Source: Paraburkholderia sp. BL21I4N1
GTDB taxonomy: Bacteria; Pseudomonadota; Gammaproteobacteria; Burkholderiales; Burkholderiaceae
Direction: 5' to 3'
NCBI RefSeq assembly: GCF_002973525.1
Contig: NZ_PVEN01000002.1
Span: 663,793 to 727,792 of the forward strand
Length of the DNA: 64,000 bases
Shown here: in pieces, positions 1 to 11,120 of the stretch
Numbering within the stretch: position 1 is the stretch's first letter
Layout: each line of letters opens with the position of its first letter
The notes under the pieces: model-generated
The model's input: only the letters and a program-made list of their open reading frames with translations
Told to the model about the DNA's origin: nothing
Database searches by the model: none
Position numbers and translations under genes: made by a program

Positions 1-734
1 GCGCCGGCGGCCGGCGCCGCGCCTTCGTTGGCGAGCGAGACCTGTGCGACGACGTTGTGCGCATGGGTGACATGCGCCATCGAGATATCGACGAAGCGGC
101 CTTCGCCGCCGCGCGACACATGCCACAACGCGGCGAGAATCTGCGTGACCGCGCTCAATGCGCCGCCAAGCAGGTCGGCAATCTGGAAATTCGGCAGGAT
201 CGGCGTGCCGTCGCGGCTCGCCAGTTGGTCGAGCACACCTGCATAGCCGATGTAGTTCAGATCGTGGCCGGCATGATCGACGAACGGGCCGCTCGCGCCA
301 TACCCGCTGATCGCGCAGTAGACGAGCCGTGGATTGAGCGCCCGCAGCGTCTCGTAGCCGAGGCCCAGCCGCTCCATCACGCCGGGCCGGAAACTTTCGA
401 TCAACACGTCCGATTCAGCCGCGAGCGCACGCAGCACGTTGCGGCCGGCGTCGGACTTGAGGTCGAGACGGGTCTCGCGCTTGCCGCGATTGACCAGCCG
501 GTAGAACGCGCCGGGCCGTCCTGCCACCCGGTCGCTCGACGACTGCATCATGGTGCGAGTCGGGTCGCCCGCGCCGGGCGCTTCGATCTTCAGCACGTCG
601 GCGCCGAGTTCGGCGAGCCGCAGCGCGGCGACCGGGCCGGGCAGCAGGCGCGTCAGGTCGAGCACGCGCAGTCCTTGCAGCGCGGGCGGCGCCACGTTGG
701 ACGATGACTCGGATGATGTTGTCGCGGATGACAA
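1..734 (-). CDS. CaiB/BaiF-family CoA-transferase, alpha-methylacyl-CoA racemase-like (C-terminus outside window)
   Basis: Only about 244 N-terminal codons are present; the gene runs off the left edge. The proposed start is a TTG preceded by GGGAGG six bases upstream; an in-frame GTG lies 13 codons further in. The Rossmann-like opening (LRVLDLTRLLPGP, about residues 22-34) and the 'ELGADVLKIE' segment are typical of class III CoA-transferases. The 'AGHDLNY' segment (His about 157) and 'ADLLGG' (Asp about 187) resemble the His/Asp pair of alpha-methylacyl-CoA racemases more than the formyl-CoA transferases. Expected chemistry is acyl-CoA transfer or alpha-epimerisation in fatty-acid or branched-chain catabolism. 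It sits 46 bp downstream of the ABC-F gene on the same strand and may be cotranscribed. The family is clear; the substrate cannot be read from sequence. Confidence 0.82.
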   Translation of the reverse strand, partial: MSSATTSSESSSNVAPPALQGLRVLDLTRLLPGPVAALRLAELGADVLKIEAPGAGDPTRTMMQSSSDRVAGRPGAFYRLVNRGKRETRLDLKSDAGRNVLRALAAESDVLIESFRPGVMERLGLGYETLRALNPRLVYCAISGYGASGPFVDHAGHDLNYIGYAGVLDQLASRDGTPILPNFQIADLLGGALSAVTQILAALWHVSRGGEGRFVDISMAHVTHAHNVVAQVSLANEGAAPAAG

Positions 735-780
735 GGCCAACCTCCCGTCGATACCGGCGCGGATCGAAAACCGCCTGCCG

Positions 781-2724
<1,944 letters not shown>

Positions 2725-2860
2725 GAAAAGGCCGGCTGGAGAAAAACGCTATTTTAGACTGCCGGGGCGGACACCGGGCGCTCAACGGGGATCGGCCATT
2801 CGGCCGACTGTTCCGGCGCGGCTTTTGGCATAGACTGGCAGCTTTTACGGGGGAGCACAC

Positions 2861-3340
2861 ATGGCATCGATTTATTCTTTTTCGGCACGTACGCTGAGCG
2901 GCGAGGAAGCGAGCCTTGACCAGTATCGAGGCAAGGTTTTGCTGATCGTCAACACGGCGAGCGAATGCGGCTTCACGCCGCAATATGCGGGCTTGCAGAA
3001 GCTGTTCGACACCTACGCGGCGCGTGGACTGACGGTGCTCGGCTTTCCGTGCAACCAGTTCGGCAAGCAGGAACCGGGCGACGCCCCGGCGATCGGCGCC
3101 TTCTGCGAGAAGAATTACGGCGTGACCTTTCCGATGTTCGACAAGATCGACGTGAACGGCGCGAACGCGCATCCGCTGTTCCGCTATCTGACCGAAGAGG
3201 CGCCGGGTCTGCTGGGTCTGGAGGGGATCAAATGGAATTTCACCAAATTCCTGATCGGCCGCGATGGCAACGTGGTGAAGCGCTATGCGCCGCTGACCAA
3301 GCCCGAGTCGATCGTCGAGGATATTGAAAAGCAGTTGTGA
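2861..3340 (+). CDS. glutathione peroxidase family thiol peroxidase
   Basis: At 159 residues it has the usual size of bacterial GPx/BtuE proteins, which reduce hydroperoxides with glutathione or thioredoxin in the cytoplasm. The peroxidatic residue is a cysteine (Cys36 in TASECGFT), not selenocysteine. The conserved partners follow: Gln in 'PCNQFGKQEPG' (about 63-73) and Trp in 'KWNFTKF' (about 124-130). A second Cys in 'FPCNQF' is present, as in many non-selenium enzymes. There is no signal peptide. ATG is preceded by GGGGGA about seven bases upstream. It converges on the cardiolipin synthase gene with only 35 bp between them and no obvious terminator. Confidence 0.93.
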   Translation: MASIYSFSARTLSGEEASLDQYRGKVLLIVNTASECGFTPQYAGLQKLFDTYAARGLTVLGFPCNQFGKQEPGDAPAIGAFCEKNYGVTFPMFDKIDVNGANAHPLFRYLTEEAPGLLGLEGIKWNFTKFLIGRDGNVVKRYAPLTKPESIVEDIEKQL

Positions 3341-3375
3341 GGGGTGGGGTGTCGTGGGCGTTGCCGAAGCGACTC

Positions 3376-4827
3376 CTACAGCACCGGCGAAAACAGTCGC
3401 GCCACATGCATCAACACCCGGCGCGGCGCGCTCGCATTCCGATACTCGGTGCGGTCGATTTCGCGCGACTCGGCGAAGTCGTTCAGCAGCATCGTTTCGA
3501 CCTCTTGGGCGAAGCCGCGGTCCACGGTCAGCACCATGATTTCGAAGTTCAACCGGAACGAGCGGTTGTCGAGATTCGCGCTGCCAATGGCCGCGGCCAC
3601 GTTGTCGATCAACACCACCTTCTGATGCAGAAAGCCCGGCTGATAACGGAAGATGCGGATCCCCGCACGCACCGAATCGTACGCATACAGTTTCGACGCG
3701 GTGAACACCACGCGGTGATCGCGCCGGCTGGGAATCAGAATGCGTACGTCCACGCCGCGCAGCACCGCGAGCCGCAGCGCGGCGAACACGGCTTCGTCGG
3801 GGACGAGATAGGGCGTGGTGATCCAGATCCGCTCGCGCGCCGCGTTGATCGCTTCGACGAAGAACAGCGAGCAGGTTTCCTGCTTGTCGGCCGGGCCGCT
3901 CGGCACCACCAGACAATGCATGCCCGGGCTCGCGGGTTGATCGGCCGATGGCGCCGCCGGCATGTCGAACTCGGGCAATTGCTGGGTGGCCCAATGCCAG
4001 TCTTCGGTGAACACGAACTGAATGCTGGCCACCGCCGGGCCGCGCACCTCGATATGCGTATCGCGCCACGGCGACAACGGCGGCTTGCCGCCCAGATATT
4101 CGACGCCCACGTTATGACCGCCGACAAACGCGCGTTCGCCGTCCACCGAAACGATCTTGCGGTGATTGCGGAAGTTCAGTTGCAGACGATTCACGAAGCG
4201 GCGATTAGTCGCGAACGGATGCGTCTCCACGCCGGCCGCGCGTAGTGCCGCCACGTAGCGGTGCGGCAGATCGAAGCTGCCGATGCTGTCGTACAGAAAG
4301 TACACGCGCACGCCTTGCTGCGCTTTCGCGATCAGCGCGTCCTTGAGCATCTCGCCGAGCGCGTCGTCCCGCACGATGAAGAACTGCACGATCACATAGT
4401 GACGCGCGCTTTCGATTGCTTCGAAGATGGCTTCGAAGGTCGCCGCGCCGTTCACCAGCGTGCGCACCGAATTGCCCGGCAGGAACGGCATGCCGCCGAG
4501 CCGCGTGAGCGAATGCACGAGCCGCGCGCCGAGCTCCTGCGTAGGCAGTCCCGCGGACGAAGCCCGCGTGTCCCATTCCGGCGGATGCGCGCGCGTGCGC
4601 AGCAGTTCGTTCTCGACGCGGCGCGCGTCCGCATAACCGGCGAACTTGCTGCGGCCGAGGAACAGATACGGCACCAGCGTCAGATAAGGCATCGCGACCA
4701 GCGACACGGCCCACGCAATCGCCCCTTGCGAGGTGCGCGTGTTGAGAATCGCGTGGCACGCCGCGACCACGCCGAGAAGGTGGGCAAGGGCGACCAGCGG
4801 ACCGACGTGAAGCAGGTCGAATTGCAT
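3376..4827 (-). CDS. cls: cardiolipin synthase (phospholipase D superfamily)
   Basis: This membrane enzyme condenses two phosphatidylglycerols, or PG and PE, into cardiolipin. From the chosen ATG (MQFDLLHVGP) it is 483 residues, the classic ClsA length. Two hydrophobic helices occupy about residues 8-27 and 37-57. Two HKD motifs carry the active site: HRKIVSVD at 222-229 and HQKVVLID at 401-408, followed by 'GSANLDNRS'. The frame remains open to an upstream TTG 19 codons earlier, but that extension is Pro/Ser-rich and lacks a ribosome-binding site, so the ATG is preferred. It is probably its own transcription unit, facing the gpx gene and following the prmB end. Confidence 0.93.
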   Translation of the reverse strand: MQFDLLHVGPLVALAHLLGVVAACHAILNTRTSQGAIAWAVSLVAMPYLTLVPYLFLGRSKFAGYADARRVENELLRTRAHPPEWDTRASSAGLPTQELGARLVHSLTRLGGMPFLPGNSVRTLVNGAATFEAIFEAIESARHYVIVQFFIVRDDALGEMLKDALIAKAQQGVRVYFLYDSIGSFDLPHRYVAALRAAGVETHPFATNRRFVNRLQLNFRNHRKIVSVDGERAFVGGHNVGVEYLGGKPPLSPWRDTHIEVRGPAVASIQFVFTEDWHWATQQLPEFDMPAAPSADQPASPGMHCLVVPSGPADKQETCSLFFVEAINAARERIWITTPYLVPDEAVFAALRLAVLRGVDVRILIPSRRDHRVVFTASKLYAYDSVRAGIRIFRYQPGFLHQKVVLIDNVAAAIGSANLDNRSFRLNFEIMVLTVDRGFAQEVETMLLNDFAESREIDRTEYRNASAPRRVLMHVARLFSPVL

Positions 4828-4939
4828 AGGCGGACGAAGGGTTGACGAAGCGCGGCTCAAGCCGGGCGGATGAGCGGCGGGCAACTGACCGCGCTCATCT
4901 TACCGAACGTGCGTGCGTTGCCCGGTCAGACAAGCCAGC

Positions 4940-5824
4940 TCAAACCGGCAGGTCGGCGGCCTGAATCAGGAACACGTTGTCGTCGCCGGCGCTGGTCGAC
5001 AGCCAGACCAGGTCGAGACCGCCGAAGGCCGCCTCGACATTTGCCCGCTCGTTGCCGATCTCGACGACCAGCACGCCGTCTTCGGTCAGCCAGTTGCGTG
5101 CCTGCGCGATGATTCGCCGCACGATGTCCATGCCGTCGGCGCCACCCGCCAGCGCCATGTCCGGCTCGTGCTTGTATTCGGCTGGCAGCTCCTGCATCGA
5201 CGTGGCGTTCACGTACGGCGGATTGCTGATGATGACGTCGTAGCGGCGCTCGGCGAGCGGCGCGTACAGATCGCCTTCGAACAACGCAATGCGGTCGTCG
5301 AGCTTGTAGTCCGTCACGTTGCGCGTGGCGACTTCGAGCGCCGGCGCCGACAGATCGACCGCGTCGATATCCGCGTTCGGGAACGCATGCGCCGCGAGGA
5401 TCGCGAGGCTCCCGGAGCCGGTGCACAGTTCGAGCACCGCGCTCACCTGCTCGGGATCTTCCACGTACGGCTGCAAGCCGTCCTGCAGCAATTCACCGAT
5501 GAACGAACGCGGCACGATCACGCGCTCGTCCACGTAGAAACGGAAGCCGTGCATCCACGCTTCCTGCGTGATGTAGGCGGCCGGCACGCGTTCGCTGGCG
5601 CGGCGCTCGATCACGTTCAGCACGGCGTCGATCTCGGCCGGGCTCAGGCGCGCGTCGAGAAACGGCTCCAGCAGATCGAGCGGCAGATGCAGCGTATGCA
5701 GCACGAGATAGGCGGCTTCGTCATAAGCATTGACCGAGCCGTGGCCGAACGACAATTCGGCCTGGTTGAAGCGCGACACCGCGAAACGCAGCAGGTCGCG
5801 AACAGTGGAAAACGGGAGCGTCAT
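4940..5824 (-). CDS. prmB: 50S ribosomal protein L3 glutamine methyltransferase
   Basis: This S-adenosylmethionine-dependent enzyme N5-methylates a glutamine of ribosomal protein L3. The 294-residue product has an N-terminal helical domain, a SAM-binding loop (ELCTGSG, about 132-138), and the diagnostic NPPY motif (201-204) that binds the target glutamine amide. The related PrmC acts on release factors. The N-terminal 'TVRDLLRFAVSRFN' and 'YGH/FGHG..NA.DEA' style region favours PrmB over PrmC. The ATG is chosen because AAGGAC lies about nine bases upstream, and a longer open frame runs into dapE. It follows dapE by 17 bp and is likely cotranscribed with it. Confidence 0.92.
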   Translation of the reverse strand: MTLPFSTVRDLLRFAVSRFNQAELSFGHGSVNAYDEAAYLVLHTLHLPLDLLEPFLDARLSPAEIDAVLNVIERRASERVPAAYITQEAWMHGFRFYVDERVIVPRSFIGELLQDGLQPYVEDPEQVSAVLELCTGSGSLAILAAHAFPNADIDAVDLSAPALEVATRNVTDYKLDDRIALFEGDLYAPLAERRYDVIISNPPYVNATSMQELPAEYKHEPDMALAGGADGMDIVRRIIAQARNWLTEDGVLVVEIGNERANVEAAFGGLDLVWLSTSAGDDNVFLIQAADLPV

Positions 5825-5841
5825 CGCAGATAGTCCTTGGG

Positions 5842-7080
<1,239 letters not shown>

Positions 7081-7108
7081 TTACTGCTTGAATGCTATTG
7101 GACGTGCT

Positions 7109-7474
7109 TTACGCAAACAGCGCCGCGTAATCGTCCGCGGAAAAACCGAGCGACTTGACCCGCCCGTTGACCACCAGCACCGGCCGTTTGATTACCGAGG
7201 GCTTGTGAATCATCAGCGCGATCGCGCCCGGTTGCGTATCCGCCGCCGCCTTCATGTCGTCGGACAGGCCGCGCCACGTGGTGCCGCGACGGTTCAGCAG
7301 CGCGTCGAGCTTCACGTCTTTCAGCCAGTCCTGCACGAGCGGCTCGGTCACGCCATGCTTCTTGAAGTCGTGGAACTCGAACTCGACGCCGTGCTCTTCC
7401 AGCCACACGCGCGCTTTCTTGACGGTGTCGCAGTTCGGGATGCCGTAGACGACAGTCTTGTTGCCGCGCGCCAT
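7109..7474 (-). CDS. ArsC-family reductase (YffB/Spx-like)
   Basis: This 121-residue thioredoxin-fold protein of the ArsC/Spx superfamily has the single active-site cysteine in 'IPNCDTVKK' (Cys15) and lacks the extra cysteines of true arsenate reductases. That pattern matches YffB, a glutathione-dependent thiol reductase-like protein of uncertain role. Its start codon overlaps the dapD stop by one base (TGATG), so the two are translationally coupled. Placement inside the dap cluster is common in beta-proteobacteria. The family is certain, but there is no evidence for arsenate as substrate. Confidence 0.88.
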   Translation of the reverse strand: MARGNKTVVYGIPNCDTVKKARVWLEEHGVEFEFHDFKKHGVTEPLVQDWLKDVKLDALLNRRGTTWRGLSDDMKAAADTQPGAIALMIHKPSVIKRPVLVVNGRVKSLGFSADDYAALFA

Positions 7475-8301
7475 CAGTCGCCTCGCAGCAGCTCGTTCAG
7501 GCCGACCTTCGCGCGCGTTTTAGCGTCGACCTTCTTGACGATCACGGCGCAGTACAGGCTGTGCGAGCCGTCTTTCGACGGCAGGTTGCCCGCCACCACC
7601 ACCGAGCCCGCCGGGATGCGGCCGTACGTGACTTCACCGGTTTCGCGGTCGTAAATCTTGGTGCTCTGGCCGAGGTACACGCCCATCGAGATCACGGAAT
7701 TCTCTTCGACGATCACGCCTTCCACGACTTCCGAACGCGCGCCGATGAAGCAGTTGTCTTCGATGATGACGGGGTTCGCCTGCAGCGGCTCCAGCACGCC
7801 GCCGATGCCCACGCCACCCGACAGGTGCACGTTCTTGCCGATCTGCGCGCACGAGCCGACGGTGGCCCACGTGTCGACCATCGTGCCTTCGTCGACGTAT
7901 GCGCCGATGTTGGTGTACGACGGCATCAGCACGACGTTCTTCGCGATGAACGAACCGCGGCGCGCGATGGCGGGCGGCACCACGCGGAAGCCGCCGGCGG
8001 CGAAGTCTTCAGCGGTGTAGTTGGCGAACTTCGACGGCACCTTGTCGTAGAACTGGCTGTAACCGCCGGCCGGCATCGGTGCGTTGTCTTCCAGGCGGAA
8101 CGACAGCAGCACGGCTTTCTTCAGCCATTGATTGACGATCCAGTCGCCGTCTTTCTTCTCGGCGACGCGCAGCGCACCCTTGTCCAGTTGTTCGATCGCG
8201 TGGGCGACGGCTTCACGCACGTCGGCCGGAGCGGCCTTCGGCGACAGCTCGGCGCGGTTTTCCCAGGCGGTGTCAATGATCTGCTGAAGTTGTTGCGACA
8301 T
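7474..8301 (-). CDS. dapD: 2,3,4,5-tetrahydropyridine-2,6-dicarboxylate N-succinyltransferase
   Basis: DapD transfers succinyl from succinyl-CoA to tetrahydrodipicolinate, the step that commits the pathway to the succinylase branch. At 275 residues it has the standard length. It has an N-terminal helical domain (about 1-100), then left-handed beta-helix hexapeptide repeats ('[14 protein letters not shown]', '[17 protein letters not shown]', '[11 protein letters not shown]'), and a C-terminal cap. The '[16 protein letters not shown]' segment is characteristic. It lies 90 bp downstream of dapC, so dapC-dapD-arsC-like probably form one operon. Confidence 0.96.
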   Translation of the reverse strand: MSQQLQQIIDTAWENRAELSPKAAPADVREAVAHAIEQLDKGALRVAEKKDGDWIVNQWLKKAVLLSFRLEDNAPMPAGGYSQFYDKVPSKFANYTAEDFAAGGFRVVPPAIARRGSFIAKNVVLMPSYTNIGAYVDEGTMVDTWATVGSCAQIGKNVHLSGGVGIGGVLEPLQANPVIIEDNCFIGARSEVVEGVIVEENSVISMGVYLGQSTKIYDRETGEVTYGRIPAGSVVVAGNLPSKDGSHSLYCAVIVKKVDAKTRAKVGLNELLRGD

Positions 8302-8391
8302 ATGCGTGCTTTTCTGAAGAGTTGAAATCGGAAGAAGGGAGTGCGATGCGCGGGGCGCCTGCCTGGACTCTGAAACGGTCGCGAAGCAGAC

Positions 8392-9609
8392 TCAACCCGC
8401 GAGCGCGCGGCAAAAATCGACGATGCGCTGTGCGCCTTGCGTGCATTCGTCGACGTCGGCGACCAGCGCCATGCGGACGAAATTGCGGCCGGGGTTCACG
8501 CCGTGCGCGGTGCGCGCGAGGAACGAGCCCGGTAGAACCGTCACATTATAGTCGGCGTAGAGGCGCTGGGCGAACTCGGTATCCGTCAGCCCCGTGCGCG
8601 AGACGTCCGCCCACAGGTAGAACGCGGCGTCCGGCAGGCGCACGTCGAGCACCTCGGCGAGCATCGGCGTGACGGTGGCAAACTTCTGCACGTACTTCGC
8701 GCGGTTCTCGCGCACGTGCGCTTCGTCGTTCCAGGCCGCGATGCTGGCACTCTGGAACACCGTCGACAAGGCCGCGCCGTGGTATGTCCGGTATAGCAGG
8801 AAGTCCTTGAGGATCGCCGCGTCGCCGGCCACGAAGCCCGAGCGCATGCCCGGCACGTTCGAGCGCTTGGACAGGCTCGACAGCATGACCAGCCGCTCGA
8901 AGCCGCGACCGAGTCGGTGCGCGGCTTCCAGACCGCCGAGCGGCGGATTGGCTTCGTCGAAATAGATTTCCGAGTAGCACTCGTCCGACGCGATCACGAA
9001 GCCGTGGCGGTCCGACAGCGCGAACAGGTCGCGCCAGTCCTCGAGGGTGAGCACCGCGCCGGTCGGGTTGCCCGGCGAGCACACGTACAGCAATTGCGTG
9101 CGCGCCCAGATGGCATCCGGCACCGCCGAATAGTCGCAGGCGAAGTTGCGCGCCGGGTCGCTATTCACGAAGTACGGCTGCGCGCCAGCGAGAATCGCCG
9201 CGCCTTCGTAGATTTGGTAGAACGGGTTCGGACAGAGTACGATCGCAGGCTCGCCGTCAGGATCGCGGCGCGGGTCGATCACGGTCTGCGCGAGCGCGAA
9301 CAGCGCCTCGCGCGAGCCGGCTACCGGCAGCACCTGGGTAGCCGGATCGACCGGCGGCAGGCCGTAGCGCTGCGTGACCCACTTCGCGATCGACTCGCGC
9401 AATGCCGGCGACCCGAGCGTGGCCGGATACGCGGCCAGGCCGCCGAGCGAGGCGATCACGGCGTCGCGGATCAGCGCGGGCGTGGGATGTTTCGGTTCGC
9501 CGATACCAAAGCTGATAGGCGTGTGGCCGGCGGCCGGCGTGACGTCTTTGAAAAGCGCGCGCAGCTTTTCGAACGGGTAGGGCTGGAGGGAGTCGAGTAG
9601 CGGGTTCAC
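8392..9609 (-). CDS. dapC: succinyldiaminopimelate transaminase
   Basis: This fold-type I PLP aminotransferase is predicted to make N-succinyl-LL-DAP from the keto acid, between DapD and DapE. The 405-residue product has the PLP-binding Asp in 'ASDECYSE' (about 209), the Schiff-base lysine in 'SSLSKRS' (Lys248), and the substrate Arg region near the C-terminus. The frame is open for 45 further codons upstream, but the GTG giving MNPLLDSLQPYPF begins exactly where family homology starts. Clustering with dapD and dapE supports the DapC assignment over other class I aminotransferases. Confidence 0.92.
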   Translation of the reverse strand: MNPLLDSLQPYPFEKLRALFKDVTPAAGHTPISFGIGEPKHPTPALIRDAVIASLGGLAAYPATLGSPALRESIAKWVTQRYGLPPVDPATQVLPVAGSREALFALAQTVIDPRRDPDGEPAIVLCPNPFYQIYEGAAILAGAQPYFVNSDPARNFACDYSAVPDAIWARTQLLYVCSPGNPTGAVLTLEDWRDLFALSDRHGFVIASDECYSEIYFDEANPPLGGLEAAHRLGRGFERLVMLSSLSKRSNVPGMRSGFVAGDAAILKDFLLYRTYHGAALSTVFQSASIAAWNDEAHVRENRAKYVQKFATVTPMLAEVLDVRLPDAAFYLWADVSRTGLTDTEFAQRLYADYNVTVLPGSFLARTAHGVNPGRNFVRMALVADVDECTQGAQRIVDFCRALAG

Positions 9610-9974
9610 TGGGCGGACGAGCCTGGTCGAGAATAAGCGCAGACGGAGGGTGCGGGAAGCCGGACATGCAGGCGGCAAGGCGTACGAAAAAACGCGCCAA
9701 ACGCAAGGCAGCAGCGGCGAACGAATGATTATAGCGTGGCGCAACCCGCCAGGCGGCGCAGCGAATGCGTTGCAGCGGGAACGACGCGAACCGCCGACGG
9801 TTCGCGCAAAAGAGAAGCAGGAGCAGCAATGGTGGTAACAGTCCTCGAGACATCCGGAGTACGTGGGCGCGAAGACGCCGCGGTCCGTGACAGCAAGCCT
9901 GCGGGCAATACCGCAAGCATCTTCGCGGGCCGCGAGTTGGGCGTCGCCTCCTACTCCACCCGGAGCCCCGCACC
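9610..9974. promoter_or_regulatory. divergent intergenic region between dapC and an EamA transporter
   Basis: These 365 bp hold no convincing gene. A perfect TATAAT occurs on the minus strand (9733 down to 9728), about 119 nt before the dapC start, but no matching -35 is visible at normal spacing. Short open frames here look like codon-bias shadows. Confidence 0.35.
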
Positions 9975-10961
9975 ATGACTAACTGGCTCCGCAATGGCTG
10001 GCCGACGCTCGCGATCATGCTGGGCGCATCGGTGTGGGGAATGATCTGGTATCCGCTGCGCATGCTTGCGGCGCTCGGCGTCACCGGCACCGCGGCCAGC
10101 GCGCTGACCAGCGCCGCCGGCTGTCTGTTCGTGCTGCTGGTGCGCTCTCGCGCGCTCAAGACGGTGAGCTGGCACTGGCTGCTGCCGGCGCTCGCGCTGG
10201 CCGCCGGCATCACCAATCTCGGCTTCGTGTGGGGCTCGATCCACGGCCAGGTGATGCGCGTGCTGCTGCTGTTCTATCTCACCCCCGCCTGGACCGCGCT
10301 GTTCGCGCACTTCATCCTGCATGAACGACTGACGTGGGCGGGCGCGGGTCTCGCCGCGCTGTCGCTGGTCGGCGCGATGACCATGCTGTGGTCGCCGCAA
10401 CTGGGCATTCCGGTGCCGGGCAATCTCGCCGAATGGGCGGGTCTGGCCGGCGGCATGGGCTTTGCGATGAGCAACGTGCTGATTCTGAAGACGAGCCGCG
10501 TGCTGCCCGACATGAGGCCGGAAATGCGCACGGCGACGATTTTCGGCGGCGCGGCGATTTTCAGCGCCTGCGCGTCGCTGTTCGAAGCGATGCCCGCGCC
10601 GCCCACCGGCGTGCATCTGGGCACGGCCGGGCTGCTGGTGCTCGGCCTCGGTTTGCTGCTCGCGTCGAACAATATGCTGGTGCAATACGGCCTCGCGCGC
10701 GTGCCGGCCAACCGGGCGTCCATCATCATGCTGTTCGAGATCGTGGTGACGGCGTTGTCGGCATGGCTGTTCGCTGGCGAGTCGCCGGGGCCGCGCGAAT
10801 GGGCCGGCGGCGCGTGCATCGTGCTGGCCTCGGCGCTGTCCAGCTGGGTGCATCGGAGCAAGTCGATGCCGCCCGACCCGGCCAGCGAGGACACGAGCTC
10901 CGCCGAGCCGCGGGAAGCCGACCGTAAGGACGGTAAAAACCGCCCACGCGCGATGGTATGA
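9975..10961 (+). CDS. EamA-family (drug/metabolite transporter superfamily) membrane protein
   Basis: The 328-residue protein has about ten hydrophobic helices arranged as two EamA repeats, and a charged C-terminal tail of about 40 residues. The first helix carries 'ASVWGMIWYPLRML' and the second repeat 'GMGFAMSNVLILKTSR', as in RhaT/YdcZ-like exporters of amino acids or metabolites. No substrate can be assigned. It is transcribed away from the dap cluster and ends about 160 bp before smc. It is a different protein from the EamA transporter near 49 kb. Confidence 0.85.
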   Translation: MTNWLRNGWPTLAIMLGASVWGMIWYPLRMLAALGVTGTAASALTSAAGCLFVLLVRSRALKTVSWHWLLPALALAAGITNLGFVWGSIHGQVMRVLLLFYLTPAWTALFAHFILHERLTWAGAGLAALSLVGAMTMLWSPQLGIPVPGNLAEWAGLAGGMGFAMSNVLILKTSRVLPDMRPEMRTATIFGGAAIFSACASLFEAMPAPPTGVHLGTAGLLVLGLGLLLASNNMLVQYGLARVPANRASIIMLFEIVVTALSAWLFAGESPGPREWAGGACIVLASALSSWVHRSKSMPPDPASEDTSSAEPREADRKDGKNRPRAMV

Positions 10962-11120
10962 TTGCCCCTCATTAGCCGGCGCCTGCGTGAACGCGTGTAG
11001 CCGGCGCCCGTATTCCGAGGGTTCGAAGGGGTTCGCGGGCCGCGCCGCAGCAACGGCGAACGGCCGGCGCGGCCTTCGCGAGCCACCTATTATTTTCCCT
11101 TTTCAAACAGCGAAATCGCC

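Noticed and set aside
57..707. Plus-strand 216-codon frame at the left edge
   Set aside because: It is antisense to the CaiB/BaiF CoA-transferase, whose minus-strand reading gives clear family motifs.
7109..7474. Arsenate resistance gene
   Set aside because: The ArsC-like fold has only the single YffB-type cysteine and sits in the dap operon without arsR, arsB or acr3.
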